Assembly (NCBI GenBank): GCA_034420695.1
Contig: DAOULB010000042.1
Location: 1-64,000 of the forward strand
Direction of reading: 5' to 3'
From: Io17-Chloro-G2 sp034420695
GTDB taxonomy: Bacteria > Chloroflexota > Dehalococcoidia > Lucifugimonadales > UBA3495
DNA length: 64,000 nt
A model generated the notes under the pieces. The model did no database searches and had not been told where the DNA came from. It saw only the letters and a list, made by a program, of their open reading frames with translations. Within the stretch, counting starts at the first letter, position 1. Every line of letters starts with the position of its first letter. Below are positions 43,785 through 53,057 of this stretch, piece by piece. The position numbers and the translations under genes are program-made.

Positions 43785-44639
43785 ATGGGCAAACTGGACG
43801 GCAAGGTGGCCATCGTGACGGGAGCGAGCAGGGGAATTGGGGCAGAAATTTCCCGGCTTTTTGCCGAGGAGGGGGCCCGGGTTGTATGCGCCGCCCGCAC
43901 CATCAGGGAGGGAGACCACCCGCTGGAAGGTTCGCTGGAAGGCACCATCGCCGGCATCAAGGAGGCGGGGGGCGAGGCCACGGCAGTGGCGGTCAACGTT
44001 TCGATCACTGAAGAGTGCGAGAAGCTGGTGCAGGACGCGAGGGACATCTACGGCCCGCCGGACGTGCTGGTCAACAACGCGGCCTTAACCTACTTCATCC
44101 CGGTCAAGGACTTCCAAGTAAACCGCTGGCTGCGGTCGTGGCTGGTGAACTTCCAGGCGCCCTTCATCCTGAGCAAATTGGTCTTGGAAGACATGATCCC
44201 CCGGGGCAGCGGGAGCATCGTGAACATCTCCTCGGGAGCGGCGGTGGGTCCGGGCCGCGGGCCCTACCCCGACGCGCCGCCCGACAGCGGGCAGACCTGC
44301 TACGGGGCGGAGAAGGCGGCCTTGGAACGGTTCACCCAAGGTCTGGCAATGGAGACCTACCAGTACGGCATATCGGTGACCTGCGTTTCCCCGTCTTTGG
44401 TGGTGCCGACTCCGGGGACGGTGTTCCACAACTTGGTCACCGGGATGGACGACCCCCGGGGAGAGCCGCCGGAACTGCTGGCCAAGGCGACGCTGTTGCT
44501 GGCGACGGAGCCCTTGGACAAGGTGACCGGACGGGTGACCTACAGCCAGCAGATTCTGAAGGAGTTCGGCTGGATCGAGGAAGCCCGGGGACTGGGGTCG
44601 GACCCGGGGCGGCTGGGATCCGGGTACAGCCAGATTTAG
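43785..44639 (+). CDS. short-chain dehydrogenase/reductase
   Basis: A 284-residue protein with a NAD(P) motif TGASRGIGAEI, VNNAALTY and ISS before the catalytic YGAEK (Tyr-x-x-x-Lys). A 20-residue insertion (GREGDHPLEGSLEG-like) follows the second strand, as in several Chloroflexota and actinobacterial SDRs. ATG at 43785 with GGAGGAATG upstream. Substrate unknown. Confidence 0.9.
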   Translation: MGKLDGKVAIVTGASRGIGAEISRLFAEEGARVVCAARTIREGDHPLEGSLEGTIAGIKEAGGEATAVAVNVSITEECEKLVQDARDIYGPPDVLVNNAALTYFIPVKDFQVNRWLRSWLVNFQAPFILSKLVLEDMIPRGSGSIVNISSGAAVGPGRGPYPDAPPDSGQTCYGAEKAALERFTQGLAMETYQYGISVTCVSPSLVVPTPGTVFHNLVTGMDDPRGEPPELLAKATLLLATEPLDKVTGRVTYSQQILKEFGWIEEARGLGSDPGRLGSGYSQI

Positions 44640-44764
44640 TCTTTGTTGTGCGCGACGCAATTAAATGACAGAAATGTGTCAGCAATTATGACATACGGCA
44701 GTATAATACCGCCTAAAAATAGAAGGCGGTTGCAATCGTAACTGAACAGGATGACGCTGCCCGG

Positions 44765-45154
44765 TTGGCTGCTGTAGAAGGGCATCTGGCAGAACAGTCG
44801 GTCGCTATACAGGGTTTCAGGACGGAGATGGCGGAGCTGCGGCAGGAATTCCGGGAAGAGTTCCGGCAGATTAACGCTAGGTTTGACCAAGTCAATGACC
44901 GGTTTGACAGAGTTAGCGACCGGTTCGACGGTGTGAACGAGGAGTTTGGCAGAGTTAGTGGCCGGTTCGATGGAGTGAACGAGGAGTTTGGGAGGTTTAT
45001 CGGCCGGTTCGACCGGGTTAACGAGGGGTTTGACAGGGTACACTCCCGGATTGACGAGTTGCACAGGATGCAATACCGGGTGTTTATTTCCACTTGGGCC
45101 ATAGGCGGCGGAGTAATCGCGTCCCTGGTAGCCTTGTTATTCCAAGGGGGTTGA
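44765..45154 (+). CDS. coiled-coil protein with C-terminal membrane anchor
   Basis: A 129-residue protein. Residues about 20-95 consist of repeats of RFDxVNxxFxRV type with heptad spacing, a coiled coil. The C-terminus is one membrane helix (VFISTWAIGGGVIASLVALLF). It resembles DUF1640-like and XhlA-like small anchored coiled coils. The only start codon in frame is TTG at 44765; a stop lies at 44720. A TATAAT box at 44702-44707 is upstream. Confidence 0.65.
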   Translation: MAAVEGHLAEQSVAIQGFRTEMAELRQEFREEFRQINARFDQVNDRFDRVSDRFDGVNEEFGRVSGRFDGVNEEFGRFIGRFDRVNEGFDRVHSRIDELHRMQYRVFISTWAIGGGVIASLVALLFQGG

Positions 45155-45265
45155 CGAGGTCTTGGAAGTAAAGGAGAACGGCGTCCTCGGTGGTTCGCCT
45201 CCGCCCTATACCTGGCGAGGTCAACCGAACGTATGAATAGCCCGCGCCATCGTGAAGCTGACTGA

Positions 45266-46456
45266 ATGACCGGAGCGCTGGAAGGCATCAAGGTGCTGGA
45301 CCTTTCCGGGGATATTGCCGGCTCCTTCTGCGCCCGGCTGCTGGCCGACTACGGGGCCGAGGTGCTCAAGCTGGAACCGCCCTCGGGGTGTGGGCTGCGG
45401 CGGCTGGGACCTTTCTTCCACGAAGAGGTGGACCGGGAGAAGAGCCTGTTCTTCCTGGTAATGAACCTCAACAAAAAGGGGGCCACCCTGAACTTGGAGA
45501 CGGCGGCCGGACAGCGCATCTTCCGGGAACTGGTGTCCCACGTCGACGTGGTGGTGGAGAGCTTTCCGCCTGGTTACCTTGAGTCCTTGGGGTTGGACTA
45601 CAAGAGGCTGGAAGATATCAACCCCGGGCTGGTGATGACTTCGATAACCCCCTTTGGGCAGGAAGGCCCCTACAGCGGCTTCAAGGGGGAGGAAATCGTC
45701 AACTACGCCATGGGCATGATCATGAGCATCAGCGGCGTGCAGGGCCGGGAACCGCTGAAACACGGCGGCTTTCAGGCCCAGTATGAGGGCGGGTTGAACG
45801 GAGCGGCGGCCACCAGCATGGCGGTGTTCATGCAAGAGAACACCGCCATCGGTCAACACATTGACCTTTCGGTCACCGAATGCGTGGCGTCGTCGATGAT
45901 GGCCACCCAGACCACCTACCCCTTCATGGGGGGAACCCAGACCCGGCGGAGGGCCTCGGGAGGACAGTTCACCCACCCCATGGCCTGCGCCGACGGCTGG
46001 ATAATAGTCCAGCCCGGGGGCGGCGCGTCCTGGGAAGATATTGCGGAGTTCTTCGGGACGCCGGAGTTGCTGGAGCCCCGGTTCGCCGAGCCGGCCCAGC
46101 GCAGCGTGAACGGGGAGGAACTGGACCGGATAGTGTTGGAGTCCATCAAGGACCGGGGCAAGTGGGAATTGTTTCCCAAGGCCGCCGAGGCCCGGATGCT
46201 GTTCGGGCTGGTGCAGACCCCCGGGGAACTGGCCGACTGCCCGCAACTGGAGTCCAGGGAGTTTTACCGGGAGGTGGAGCACCCGGTGATGGGGAAGGTG
46301 CGGGTCCCGGCGGTGCTCTTCAACTACAGCCTGACGCCCTACCAACTGCAGCGGCCTTCGCCGACCCTAGGGCAGCACAACACGGAAATTTACCGGGACG
46401 GCTTGGGCTACAGCCGGGAAGAAATCGACTGCCTCCGCCAGATGGAAGTGATTTGA
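45266..46456 (+). CDS. CaiB/BaiF-family (class III) CoA transferase
   Basis: A 396-residue protein: LEGIKVLDLSGDIAGSFCAR and LLADYGAEVLKLEPP, then NLNKKGATLNL and VVVESFPPGYLESLGLDY. This is the class III CoA-transferase fold, which moves CoA between carboxylic acids through an Asp-linked intermediate. ATG at 45266. It forms a pair with the next gene, 53 bases downstream. Confidence 0.9.
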   Translation: MTGALEGIKVLDLSGDIAGSFCARLLADYGAEVLKLEPPSGCGLRRLGPFFHEEVDREKSLFFLVMNLNKKGATLNLETAAGQRIFRELVSHVDVVVESFPPGYLESLGLDYKRLEDINPGLVMTSITPFGQEGPYSGFKGEEIVNYAMGMIMSISGVQGREPLKHGGFQAQYEGGLNGAAATSMAVFMQENTAIGQHIDLSVTECVASSMMATQTTYPFMGGTQTRRRASGGQFTHPMACADGWIIVQPGGGASWEDIAEFFGTPELLEPRFAEPAQRSVNGEELDRIVLESIKDRGKWELFPKAAEARMLFGLVQTPGELADCPQLESREFYREVEHPVMGKVRVPAVLFNYSLTPYQLQRPSPTLGQHNTEIYRDGLGYSREEIDCLRQMEVI

Positions 46457-46509
46457 CGGGCTTGGAACGACAGAACGGGGACGGCAGCCAAAACGGGGAC
46501 GGCCGGGAG

Positions 46510-47865
46510 ATGTCCCAACTGCCGTTGAGCGGCATCCGGGTGCTGGACTCAACCTACGTTTTTGCCCTGCCCTACGCCGGAGGGCTTCTTTCCGACTTGG
46601 GGGCCGAGGTCATCAAGATAGAAGGCCCGACCCGTCCCGACACCACCCGGACCGGAGGCTTTGCGGGGGCCTTCCCGGAAAACGAACTGGGAGAGGACTG
46701 GTGGAACCGGCCCTCTACCTACAACCTGCTGCACCGGGGCAAGCAGTCGCTGACCTTGGACATGACCGACCCCAGGGGCCGGGAAATGTTCGCCGAACTG
46801 GTTAAAATAAGCGACATCGTTATGGAGAACTTCACCCCCCGGGTGATGCGGCGGTGGGAGCTGGACTACCCCAACCTGAGGAATATCAAGCCGGACATCA
46901 TCATGGTGTCCAACACCGGCTACGGCCACGGCGGCGGCCCCTACGCCAACTACCCGGCCCAGGCAACCACCCAGGAGGGGACCCACGGCCACTGCTGGGT
47001 TACGGGGTACCCCGGCGACGTGCCCAGCAAGGCGGGGGCATCTTTCGTGGACTTTCTTTCCACGTGGACATCGCTGCTGGCAATGGGGGCGGCCCTGCGC
47101 TACCGCAACCGCACCGGCCAAGGCCAGTGGATCGACATCAGCATGTACCAAGCCGGGGTGATGTTTCTGTCGGAGTTCATCATGGACGCCCAAGTCAACG
47201 GCCGGGAAGGGGAGCGCATCGGCAACCGGCACCCGCAGCGGGCGCCGCAGGGGTCCTATCCCGCGGCCGGCGACGACCAGTGGATAACCTTGTCGGTGGG
47301 GAGCGAAGAGGAGTGGCAGGCACTGTGTCGCCTGATGGGCCGGGAGGACTTGGCCGGATCCGCTGACTTCCAGGATGCCGCGTCGAGGCGGCGCAATCAC
47401 GACGAACTGGACCGGATAATCGGGGCTTGGACGGCGGAATCGGACAAGTACGACCTGATGCACCGGCTGCAGCGGGAGGGAATCGCATCGGGGCCTGTCC
47501 TGACCGGCAAGGATATTCACTTCGACCCTCACTACCAGAGCCGGGGCTTCCTGGAGAGGGTGACCTATCCGGAGGAACGAAAAATAGGGACGCGGCCCTT
47601 CATGGGGAGGCCCTACAAATTTTCCAAGAGCCCTTTGAAGATACACGGCCCTGCCCCGGCCTACGGGCAGCACAACCAACCGGTGCTGCAGGACCTGCTG
47701 GGAATCGACGGGAGGAAGTACGAGGAACTGGTGCGGGACTCCATCGTGGCCACGGCGCCCCTGACCGGCGAGGGGCAGGAACGCTTGTCACCACAGCAGG
47801 CGGTGGAGCTCGGGCTGCTGGCGGCCTGGGACCCCGACTACCGGGAAAAACTGGGGCTGGGGTAG
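46510..47865 (+). CDS. CaiB/BaiF-family (class III) CoA transferase, second copy
   Basis: A 451-residue protein, longer at both ends than the first copy: LSGIRVLDSTYVFALPYAGG, LLSDLGAEVIKIEGP, NLLHRGKQSLTLDMTDPRGR. ATG 46510 is chosen. An upstream extension would read through a direct repeat of AACGGGGACGGC (46475 and 46493 region). The pair may form a heteromer, as some class III enzymes do. Confidence 0.9.
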   Translation: MSQLPLSGIRVLDSTYVFALPYAGGLLSDLGAEVIKIEGPTRPDTTRTGGFAGAFPENELGEDWWNRPSTYNLLHRGKQSLTLDMTDPRGREMFAELVKISDIVMENFTPRVMRRWELDYPNLRNIKPDIIMVSNTGYGHGGGPYANYPAQATTQEGTHGHCWVTGYPGDVPSKAGASFVDFLSTWTSLLAMGAALRYRNRTGQGQWIDISMYQAGVMFLSEFIMDAQVNGREGERIGNRHPQRAPQGSYPAAGDDQWITLSVGSEEEWQALCRLMGREDLAGSADFQDAASRRRNHDELDRIIGAWTAESDKYDLMHRLQREGIASGPVLTGKDIHFDPHYQSRGFLERVTYPEERKIGTRPFMGRPYKFSKSPLKIHGPAPAYGQHNQPVLQDLLGIDGRKYEELVRDSIVATAPLTGEGQERLSPQQAVELGLLAAWDPDYREKLGLG

Positions 47866-47884
47866 GAAAACGGGTGGCCGGCTG

Positions 47885-48256
47885 CTACTCGGTCAGGGGA
47901 GTGAGAATCTCCAGCAGTTCCGCCACAGCCTCCAGCCCTTCTCCTATATCCTTGGCGTTGAGATGCATCTTCCGTTTGTAGTAGTTGCCATGTAAGTCGT
48001 TGGCATCCCCACGCAATGCGCGAATGCGAGGGTTGCCAGACAACTCCCTTGCACGGTACAAAACGACGTTGAAATCGGCGTGATTGTCGTATTCCCAGCC
48101 CTGAACAGTTGCTACGGCCTTGGCCATATGCGACGCTGCCCCCCAGCCCTTTTCCGAGGCTTGGTGCAGGTCACCCTCAGCCAGATACTTCCTGCTTTTT
48201 TCCAGAAAGTCCCACGCTTGATTGCGATAGTCAGCTACGGGTTCTTGCGTCGCCAC
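47885..48256 (-). CDS. PaREP1/HEPN-like protein
   Basis: A 123-residue all-helical protein: DFLEKSRKYLAEGDLHQASE, KGWGAASHMAKAVATVQGW and NDLHGNYYKRKMHL resemble PaREP1/HEPN proteins of archaea and Chloroflexota. HEPN proteins often pair with nucleotidyltransferases or act as RNases, but no partner is seen. GTG start at 48256 after GAGGCAACGTT. Confidence 0.65.
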   Translation of the reverse strand: MATQEPVADYRNQAWDFLEKSRKYLAEGDLHQASEKGWGAASHMAKAVATVQGWEYDNHADFNVVLYRARELSGNPRIRALRGDANDLHGNYYKRKMHLNAKDIGEGLEAVAELLEILTPLTE

Positions 48257-48382
48257 AACGTTGCCTCTTGTACGCCGTAGTGCTGTGAGATAGGCATTGG
48301 TTCAAGCTATCCTGACGGTAATCGGGTGTCAATGGACAGGAAGATGCATGGGCGCCGTTTCAGTATGCCGCTCTCACCCCCC

Positions 48383-49789
48383 CTACATCGGCGGGCGTTT
48401 TTCGAACCAGCGGGCCTGCTGCTGGTAGGCGTAGGCGGCCCGGATTACTCCAGGCTCGTCGAAGGGTCTTCCCGCAATTTGCATGCCCACGGGCAGGCCG
48501 GCCCCGGTGAAGCCGCAGGGCACGGAAATGGCCGGCAAGCCGGTGAGGTTGTAGGGGGCGGTAAAGCTGGGGCCCCGGACGGTGCCGGTGGGGTCGAAAC
48601 CCTCGAAGGCCGCCGCCGGCTGGGTCATGGTGGGCGACACCAGGAAGTCCACCTGCTGCAGGGCTTGGGAGAACTCCTTCTTAGCCATTGACCGGCAGCG
48701 CTGGGCTTGGACGTAATCGCTGGCCTGAAATAGGCCTCCGATACGGAAGCGGTCCCGCACCATTTCGCCGAAGTCCTGGGGCCGGGTCTTCAGGTTCTTC
48801 TCGTGGAAGGCGTAGGCCTCGCTGAGCATGATGATTGTGTTCGCCGCCCGCACGTAGTCCAGGCTGGGAATCGTCACTTCTTGTACACTGGCGCCCAGTT
48901 CCTCAAGGACTCCTAACCCCTTTTCCACGACGGACAGGACCTCCGGGTTGATGCTGGGGTCGTCGGCGAAGAAGAAGTGGCGGGGCACGCCGATGGTGAC
49001 GCCCCGGATGTCCTCCCGCAGGGACAGGGAGTAGTCGGGCACCGGCGCCCGGCTGGTGGTGGGGTCTTTGGGGTCGTAGCCAGCCAGGGCTTGGAGCATG
49101 TAGGCGGTGTCCTCAACGGTCCAGGTCATAGGGCCGCAGTGGTCCTGGGACCAGCTAAGGGTGACCACGCCGGCCCGGCTGACCCGGCCGTAGGTGGCCT
49201 TCAGGCCGACGATGCCGCAGAGGGAGGCGGGCCCCCGGATGGAGCCGCCGGTGCAGGAACCCAAGGCTCCCATGCACTGGCCGGCGGCCACCGCTGAGCC
49301 GGAGCCACTGCTGGAGCCGCCGGTAACGTGGGCGGTGTTCCAAGGGTTGCGGGCCGGTAGGAAGGGGGTGGTGAAGTCGGGGCCGCCCAAGGCGAATTCG
49401 TGCATCGCCAGCTTGCCCAGCAGGATGCCTCCAGCGGCCTTCAGCCTGGCCGTGGTGGTGGCGTCCTCGGCGGGGACCCGGTCGATGTCAACCCTGGAGC
49501 CCGAAGTGGTCCGGACGCCCGCGGTGTCGTAAAGGTCTTTCAGGGCGAAGGGAATGCCGTGCATCCGGCCCTTGTAGGCGCCCCGCAGGATTTCCGCCTC
49601 GGCGGTGCGGGCGTCCTCCAGGGCTTGCTCTTCCAGAACCAGGAGGTAGGAGTGCAGTTCATCGTCGGTGGCCCGGATGCGGTCGAGAAAGGCCCGGGTC
49701 AGCTCGACCGGGGAGAGTTCCTGCCGCCGCAACAACTCCGAGGCCTCGTGGATGGTCAAGTAGTGCAGGTCTGTTCCTGTAGCCGCCAT
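48383..49789 (-). CDS. amidase-signature enzyme
   Basis: A 468-residue protein with the Ser-cisSer-Lys triad: Lys in PFALKDLYD, GGSSSGSGSAVAAG and CTGGSIRGPAS. It is of the GatA/AtzE type, and hydrolyses or transfers an amide. ATG at 49789 has GGAGGGAG upstream. The small gene at 49881, just before it in the same operon, is placed like the small AtzG partner of AtzE. Confidence 0.9.
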   Translation of the reverse strand: MAATGTDLHYLTIHEASELLRRQELSPVELTRAFLDRIRATDDELHSYLLVLEEQALEDARTAEAEILRGAYKGRMHGIPFALKDLYDTAGVRTTSGSRVDIDRVPAEDATTTARLKAAGGILLGKLAMHEFALGGPDFTTPFLPARNPWNTAHVTGGSSSGSGSAVAAGQCMGALGSCTGGSIRGPASLCGIVGLKATYGRVSRAGVVTLSWSQDHCGPMTWTVEDTAYMLQALAGYDPKDPTTSRAPVPDYSLSLREDIRGVTIGVPRHFFFADDPSINPEVLSVVEKGLGVLEELGASVQEVTIPSLDYVRAANTIIMLSEAYAFHEKNLKTRPQDFGEMVRDRFRIGGLFQASDYVQAQRCRSMAKKEFSQALQQVDFLVSPTMTQPAAAFEGFDPTGTVRGPSFTAPYNLTGLPAISVPCGFTGAGLPVGMQIAGRPFDEPGVIRAAYAYQQQARWFEKRPPM

Positions 49790-49880
49790 TATTCTCCCTC
49801 CGGGGCATCCGGTTGGCCTTTTTTTGATTCGGGGCTGCCAAGAGTGATGTTTTTTTTGCCGCCGCCGTATGGGCCTGCCC

Positions 49881-50087
49881 CTACTGGTCGGGCCAGTCGG
49901 GGTGGAAAGCGGCGCTGATCTCCTCGGCGCCGAAGTCTTGGGCATGGACTACGCTAACGTTCAGGGCGTAGAGGTCGTATAGGGGCTTGAGGTCTTCTAT
50001 TTCTTGGTCGCTCATGCCCAGCCCGGCCAATCCGATCATGGTCTTGAAGGTGTCCATTGACACGGGGCCTTCGCTGCTTGACGTCAT
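49881..50087 (-). CDS. small AtzG/GatC-like partner of the amidase
   Basis: A 68-residue acidic helical protein (FKTMIGLAGLGMSDQEIEDL) with a C-terminal tail rich in acidic and aromatic residues. Position, 91 bases before the amidase gene, and size match the small stabilising subunits (AtzG, GatC) of amidases. ATG 50087 with GGAGG 8 bases upstream. Family assignment is by context. Confidence 0.55.
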   Translation of the reverse strand: MTSSSEGPVSMDTFKTMIGLAGLGMSDQEIEDLKPLYDLYALNVSVVHAQDFGAEEISAAFHPDWPDQ

Positions 50088-50171
50088 CGTCACCGCCTCC
50101 TGGTGGCTATCGTTTAGTTCTCGGGGCTGCGCACCGGCCGTCGGGGGAATATTCAGGACGGCCGACTGGGA

Positions 50172-50786
50172 TTATACACTCGGAGCCAGGACTTCGAAGT
50201 GGGCTTCGGTGGGGACGCAATTCTGGCCGTTGATGGGGACCATGTCCTGGGGGCAAGCGGAAAAGGCAGCCAGGCAGTCCATGTCGGCCCGCAACAGCAC
50301 GTAGTCTCCGGGCTTGGAAACGGGCGGTTGAAAGGAGAGCTGGCCGCCGGGTCCCACCGGGATGTTCATGAACAGATTCAACGGGCTGGGAGTGCGGGAG
50401 TTGGCGACTCCTAGTTCGGCCAGGGCGGCGGCCAGGTTGTCGGTGCAGTTGTCGTGAAAACCAGCGCAGCCAAGCTGCTGGTAGCGGTAGCGGTCGCAGG
50501 CCGCCAGCAGGGTGTCGTGAATACCCGGGGAAGTGTCTTCGACTATGGTCAGGATGGGCCGGCGATGGTTGGTGACCAGAGCGTCGCCGGAAGCCACCAT
50601 CACCCGTGCCAAGGCAGTGCGGGTGTGCTCCATGGACATGAACTCGCCGGGGTCGGAGGCGTTAAACGCCCAAGTGTCCACCACCTGCTGGCCGTGGGTG
50701 TTGATGACTTTGACCAGTTGGCCTGCCTCCAGCCGGCAGGCCCTGCCCTGGCGGGCCGGAATCGCCTCACGGTACAGAGTCTCCAT
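50172..50786 (-). CDS. DUF1989 (urea carboxylase-associated-like) protein
   Basis: A 204-residue protein: VKVINTHGQQVVDTWAF, SMEHTRTAL, YQQLGCAGFHDNCTDNL and PSPLNLFMNIPV are the conserved blocks of DUF1989, with His and Cys that may bind metal. The family is next to urea carboxylase or amidases in many genomes, which fits the amidase at 48383. ATG 50786 with GGAG upstream. Confidence 0.9.
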   Translation of the reverse strand: METLYREAIPARQGRACRLEAGQLVKVINTHGQQVVDTWAFNASDPGEFMSMEHTRTALARVMVASGDALVTNHRRPILTIVEDTSPGIHDTLLAACDRYRYQQLGCAGFHDNCTDNLAAALAELGVANSRTPSPLNLFMNIPVGPGGQLSFQPPVSKPGDYVLLRADMDCLAAFSACPQDMVPINGQNCVPTEAHFEVLAPSV

Positions 50787-50891
50787 GTCTACAATCTCCG
50801 GCAATGACCGGGGTTCTTCGGAAAGAAGGCTGACGAGGCCGATTATACCCGGATAGCCGGAAGAGGACGAACCGGCGGAGACTCGGATTTC

Positions 50892-50920
50892 TTGACACCC
50901 CCATACCCCAGGCATAAGCT
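50892..50920 (+). promoter_or_regulatory. tRNA promoter
   Basis: TTGACA at 50892-50897, 17 bases, TAAGCT at 50915-50920 (or CATAAG two bases earlier), 8 bases upstream of the tRNA. Confidence 0.6.
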
Positions 50921-50928
50921 GGAATAGC

Positions 50929-51003
50929 GGGCCCGTAGCTCAGCGGCAGAGCAGCCGGCTCATAACCGGCGGGTCGTAGGTTCAACTCCTACCGGGCCCA
51001 CCA
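50929..51003 (+). tRNA. tRNA with CAT anticodon (Met elongator or Ile2)
   Basis: A 75-base cloverleaf including an encoded CCA. Acceptor stem GGGCCCG pairs with CGGGCCC. The anticodon stem GCCGG/CCGGC holds loop CTCATAA with CAT at 50961-50963, and the T arm is GTAGGTTCAACTCCTAC. The initiator signature (three G-C pairs, GGG/CCC, next to the loop) is absent, so it is elongator Met or the Ile2 tRNA read after lysidine modification. Confidence 0.95.
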
Positions 51004-51253
51004 AACTGGACAAAACCGAGAACCCTCGTGATTAGGTTCCTTTCTGGAAACATTGGCTGAGCCAGGAGCCTTTCAATGGTGGGTGGAGAAATCCCGACAG
51101 GCCTAGTCTGACGAACCCGGATTGCACCAAATTGCTATGGAGTTTACGGCGAGGATTCTGCTGGGTTTCCACATCACCACGGTAAGGATCTCGTCGTAAG
51201 AAATAGTAAGGTATGGCCCAAGGGCAGTGGTTGACTAGGTGCCATAGAAAGCG

Positions 51254-52411
51254 CTAGGTAGACCACTGGTGGTACTCCAAGTCTTCACTCATACTCTTTT
51301 GACGAAGCCCTTCAACGTACTCTAAAAAATTCATTCCATACAAGAGTTGATCCTCACTAAGCGGACGCATCACCAAAGGGCCAACCGTGCATTCGAGCTC
51401 GGCGACTATGCTTCCCAAGGACATGAAGTACATGTCATCAGGCGAAAAACAAAGCTCGAACAGTTCCCGCGACTTAGGCCCCAGCGGTTTCTCCAACAGT
51501 GACCTGGCGAATGTCCAGAGGATGACATCCACCACCTGAAGCCCCGGGCTTGCTCTTGAATCGCGCGTTTCGAATTGGCTATCACTGATATCCCCGAACC
51601 TAATAGGCGTGTCGCCAAAATGGACAATGCGCTCGGGTTGAGGGCGACCCTCGAAGAGTGAGTGCCATGACCGCAGGGTCTGCCCAAACTGGCTCTGTTG
51701 GTCGTGAACTATTTTGTCTATTTTGCAACTCCACAATTTCGCGGTATCCGAAATGCTAGTGAGAAGAGCAGGAAAGGTGAATAAGTTAGGCAGGTGACCA
51801 TGTCGGTCTTGTTTCCTAGGTGTCCACATGGAAAATCTGTCAATGTTATTTTTGGCCCAAGCTAAGGTATCCCCAATTAAGAGCCGGGATCGTTCATCTG
51901 ACAGATTTCCTATACGCTGAATTGCATTGTTTATGGCTGAAACTGCCTTCCTTTTAGCATCTTCCGAGGGGCTGCTTGTCATTGCATCCCAAAACATACG
52001 GATATCGCCATCTTCTAGGATGTGCAAGAACTTCAAGAGCAGGACGAATTTTAAACCCCTAATGATATAGGAGTGCCGCGGAGCAGCAGGGTTCTCTCCA
52101 GGGTCGAAGACCGCGTCAAAAAACTTCATACCTGCAACATCTGGTTTGTGAACTGCCGCAAAGTAGAACCGTACTTGCGAGAACTCCACTAGTTCCATAA
52201 CCCTCGGCGCAATTCTCTCAACACCAACTAGGCCTAATTCATTGGCGTGAAGGTATTGCACGCCGGCATCGTGAGCAATGTTTCTAATTCGCTCCCAAAA
52301 GACTTGATCAAAATCCAGCATGGATGACATGGCCACGTTCATAAAAATGGGTTGTTCAGGATCGAACAAGTTAAAGCCAGTGTTCCCCGACTCATCTATA
52401 TAAGCGTGCAC
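51254..52411 (-). CDS. DUF3800-family protein
   Basis: A 385-residue protein beginning MHAYIDESGNTG, the YxDESG hallmark of DUF3800. It has HANELGL, ends with the DUF3800-like SPGLQVVDVILWTFAR, and contains several Asp that fit a nuclease-like RNase H fold. The family is frequent in mobile and defence loci. G+C is clearly lower than around it. The gene stands alone next to the tRNA and is divergent from the regulator/peptidase pair. Confidence 0.8.
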   Translation of the reverse strand: MHAYIDESGNTGFNLFDPEQPIFMNVAMSSMLDFDQVFWERIRNIAHDAGVQYLHANELGLVGVERIAPRVMELVEFSQVRFYFAAVHKPDVAGMKFFDAVFDPGENPAAPRHSYIIRGLKFVLLLKFLHILEDGDIRMFWDAMTSSPSEDAKRKAVSAINNAIQRIGNLSDERSRLLIGDTLAWAKNNIDRFSMWTPRKQDRHGHLPNLFTFPALLTSISDTAKLWSCKIDKIVHDQQSQFGQTLRSWHSLFEGRPQPERIVHFGDTPIRFGDISDSQFETRDSRASPGLQVVDVILWTFARSLLEKPLGPKSRELFELCFSPDDMYFMSLGSIVAELECTVGPLVMRPLSEDQLLYGMNFLEYVEGLRQKSMSEDLEYHQWST

Positions 52412-52581
52412 GAAAATCTCCTAGATTGGTGCCTCGAATTTGCCACCCTAATAGACTTCAAGCTATATGTAGTGGTACGCTGAGGTTGCATGTCAATATA
52501 TCGTAGGTTCACCTATCATCCCAACAAGCGCCAACAGGCAGCAGGTGGTAATGATGTTCCGCACGGGAGGTCATAAGGTGT

Positions 52582-53055
52582 ATGGCTGAAGGACTTTATA
52601 AGCGAGTCCACGAGATTGCCCGCGCAAGGGGGATGAGCGACTCGGATCTGGAAGCACTGATGGTTGAACATGGGATCAATTACCGGCTCATGTACTTGGA
52701 AAGCTTTGCTTCTCCCGACGACATTCGCGCAATTGCGGGAATGCTTCAAGTTCGGCCGAGTAGGCTGTTTGAATCCACGTCTCAACTTGGAGAGTTGCTT
52801 AAAGCTCTGTTCGAGGAAGAATGGCCACAACGGGCAAGCCGGATCAGTATGTCCAAGGAGGAAGCCTATAGGAGGGTAGTAGAAAGTGAGTACAAGTGGA
52901 ACTCGCCGCAATCTAGTATTCGTAACCAGGTGGCCCTTGTTTTCAAGGCATTAGAGGCTCCTTCCGGAAAAGGATATGGTTGTCAATACCCTGACTGCAA
53001 CAATTGCATCACTCGGTGTACAGTAACAGGGCGGATGATCGGAGCTGAGGACTAA
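52582..53055 (+). CDS. XRE-like regulator paired with ImmA-type peptidase
   Basis: A 157-residue protein. The first 65 residues have a helix-turn-helix look (DLEALMVEHGINYRLMYLE, ...IRAIAGMLQVRPSRLFE). The C-terminal part has a Cys cluster CQYPDCNNCITRC, which could bind zinc. Three bases separate it from the ImmA-like gene, the usual regulator-peptidase pairing in which the peptidase cuts the repressor. Confidence 0.65.
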   Translation: MAEGLYKRVHEIARARGMSDSDLEALMVEHGINYRLMYLESFASPDDIRAIAGMLQVRPSRLFESTSQLGELLKALFEEEWPQRASRISMSKEEAYRRVVESEYKWNSPQSSIRNQVALVFKALEAPSGKGYGCQYPDCNNCITRCTVTGRMIGAED

Positions 53056-53057
53056 AA

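Noticed and set aside
45221..46345. 374-codon minus-strand open frame opposite the first CoA transferase
   Set aside because: His/Pro/Gly-rich with no domain; antisense of a clear class III CoA transferase.
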